Shown here: piece by piece, positions 62,995 through 64,000 of the stretch
How positions within the stretch are numbered: the first letter of the stretch is position 1
How the letters are laid out: each line of letters starts with the position of its first letter
The notes under the pieces: generated by a model
The model's input: only the letters and a program-made list of their open reading frames with translations
Databases searched by the model: none
What the model was told of the DNA's origin: nothing
NCBI RefSeq assembly: GCF_001422985.1
Contig: NZ_LMNL01000012.1
Location: forward strand, 3,096-67,095
Length of the DNA: 64,000 nucleotides
Direction of reading: 5' to 3'
Source of the DNA: Methylobacterium sp. Leaf117
Lineage (GTDB): Bacteria; Pseudomonadota; Alphaproteobacteria; Rhizobiales; Beijerinckiaceae
Program-made: the position numbers and the translations under genes

Positions 62995-64000
62995 CTACTC
63001 GGCAGCGGCACGTCCCTTGACGAGGGCCGTAGCGGGACGGCGGGCCAGGACGTCACGCAGGAATCGACCTGTATGGCTGGCGCGGGACTTGGCGATCTGC
63101 TCGGGCGTTCCTTCAGCCACCACGACGCCACCGCCGTCGCCGCCTTCTGGCCCCATATCGATAACCCAGTCGGCCGTCTTGATGACTTCGAGGTTGTGCT
63201 CGATGACCACGACGGTGTTGCCCTGGTCGACGAGCTCATGGAGCACCTCCATCAGCTTTGCAACGTCGTGGAAGTGCAGTCCCGTCGTCGGCTCGTCGAG
63301 GATGTAGAGCGTGCGCCCGGTGGCGCGCTTCGACAGTTCCTTCGACAGCTTGACCCGCTGCGCCTCGCCGCCCGACAGGGTGGTCGCCTGCTGCCCGACC
63401 TTGACGTAGCCGAGACCGACCCGCGCCAGGGTCTCCATCTTCTCGCGGATCGTCGGCACCGCCTTGAAGAGGTCGGCCGCCTCCTCGACGGTCATGTCGA
63501 GCACGTCCGCGATCGAATGGTCGCGATACTTCACCTCCAGGGTCTCACGGTCGTAGCGGCGGCCCTTGCAGACGTCGCAGGTCACGTAGACATCCGGTAG
63601 GAAATGCATCTCGATCTTGATGACGCCGTCGCCGGAGCAGGCTTCGCAGCGTCCGCCCTTCACGTTGAAGGAGAAGCGCCCGGCCTGGTAGCCGCGCGCC
63701 TTGGCTTCCGGCAGGCCGGCGAACCAGTCACGGATCGGCGTGAAGGCTCCCGTGTAGGTCGCGGGGTTGGAGCGCGGGGTGCGCCCGATCGGCGACTGGT
63801 CGATGTCGATGACCTTGTCGAGATGCTCCAGCCCGTCGAGGCGTTCGTAGGGCGCCGGATGCTCGAGGGCTCCGTTCAGTGACTTCGCCACAGCCTTGTA
63901 CAGCGTGTCGATGATCAGGGTGGATTTGCCGCCGCCGGAGACGCCCGAGATGCAGGTGAAGGTTCCGAGGGGGATGTCCACGGAGACGTTCTTCAGGTTG
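62995..64000 (-). CDS. uvrA: Excinuclease ABC subunit A, C-terminal part
   Basis: The gene enters from the right edge; its last 335 codons are seen. The second ABC domain holds Walker [11 protein letters not shown], zinc-finger cysteines [10 protein letters not shown] and CDVCKGRRY, signature [16 protein letters not shown] and Walker [16 protein letters not shown]. Part of the UvrABC nucleotide-excision repair system. Ends [13 protein letters not shown] at 62995. Confidence 0.97.
   Translation of the reverse strand, partial: NLKNVSVDIPLGTFTCISGVSGGGKSTLIIDTLYKAVAKSLNGALEHPAPYERLDGLEHLDKVIDIDQSPIGRTPRSNPATYTGAFTPIRDWFAGLPEAKARGYQAGRFSFNVKGGRCEACSGDGVIKIEMHFLPDVYVTCDVCKGRRYDRETLEVKYRDHSIADVLDMTVEEAADLFKAVPTIREKMETLARVGLGYVKVGQQATTLSGGEAQRVKLSKELSKRATGRTLYILDEPTTGLHFHDVAKLMEVLHELVDQGNTVVVIEHNLEVIKTADWVIDMGPEGGDGGGVVVAEGTPEQIAKSRASHTGRFLRDVLARRPATALVKGRAAAE

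Overview
The window looks like a piece of a high-GC alphaproteobacterial chromosome, most probably Methylobacterium or Methylorubrum. The evidence is gene order and protein style, not a database match: dusB-ntrB-ntrC and ntrY-ntrX-hfq-hflX blocks, a fused ispDF, a PAS-rich family of soluble chemoreceptors, and an OxlT-type oxalate/formate transporter. Coding density is high except in three decayed patches.

Region 1 (1-2.6 kb): the 3' end of an unidentified gene, then a translationally coupled DUF2157 / GDYXXLXY membrane pair. Region 2 (about 2.7-15.75 kb): a prophage-like or plasmid-like integrated island. It has many small unrecognised genes, a tail-like protein, a large ParB-like protein without ParA, a frameshifted HIRAN-domain gene, a phage-type metallophosphoesterase, several palindromic operator-like sites, and a tyrosine recombinase next to a 3' fragment of a tRNA-Gly(UCC) gene that is the likely right attachment site. 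No capsid, terminase or portal gene is visible, so it is a remnant, a satellite, or only part of a larger element. The left end was not found. Region 3 (15.75-19.5 kb): scars of a cytochrome bd-type oxidase (cydB tail plus a DUF2474 small subunit) and of an Nramp-like metal transporter, on both sides of a small unknown gene and a Wzx-like flippase of lower GC.

Region 4 (19.5-31.2 kb): a surface-glycan or glycoside cluster. It holds a methyltransferase, about nine glycosyltransferases of several families, and a fused sucrose-phosphate synthase / sucrose-phosphatase-like protein, arranged as overlapping runs on both strands. Region 5 (31.5-40.9 kb): a decaying signal-transduction island. A truncated membrane PAS sensor and an N-terminally truncated chemoreceptor flank a doubly inactivated IS3-family element; then come a second, heavily deleted chemoreceptor, two PAS-HTH fusion regulators and a DUF4118-PAS-GGDEF diguanylate cyclase.

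Region 6 (41-64 kb): core chromosome. lipA and a COQ10/RatA-like gene; an ABC exporter; cinA-ispDF; dusB-ntrB-ntrC, then a four-gene block (DUF6886, PNPOx-like, oxlT, gamma-glutamyltransferase) that separates it from ntrY-ntrX-hfq-hflX; a fasciclin-domain exported protein; an outer-membrane transporter-like protein; and the 3' part of uvrA running off the right edge. The two Ntr sensor/regulator pairs, Hfq and DusB form the expected nitrogen-regulation neighbourhood.
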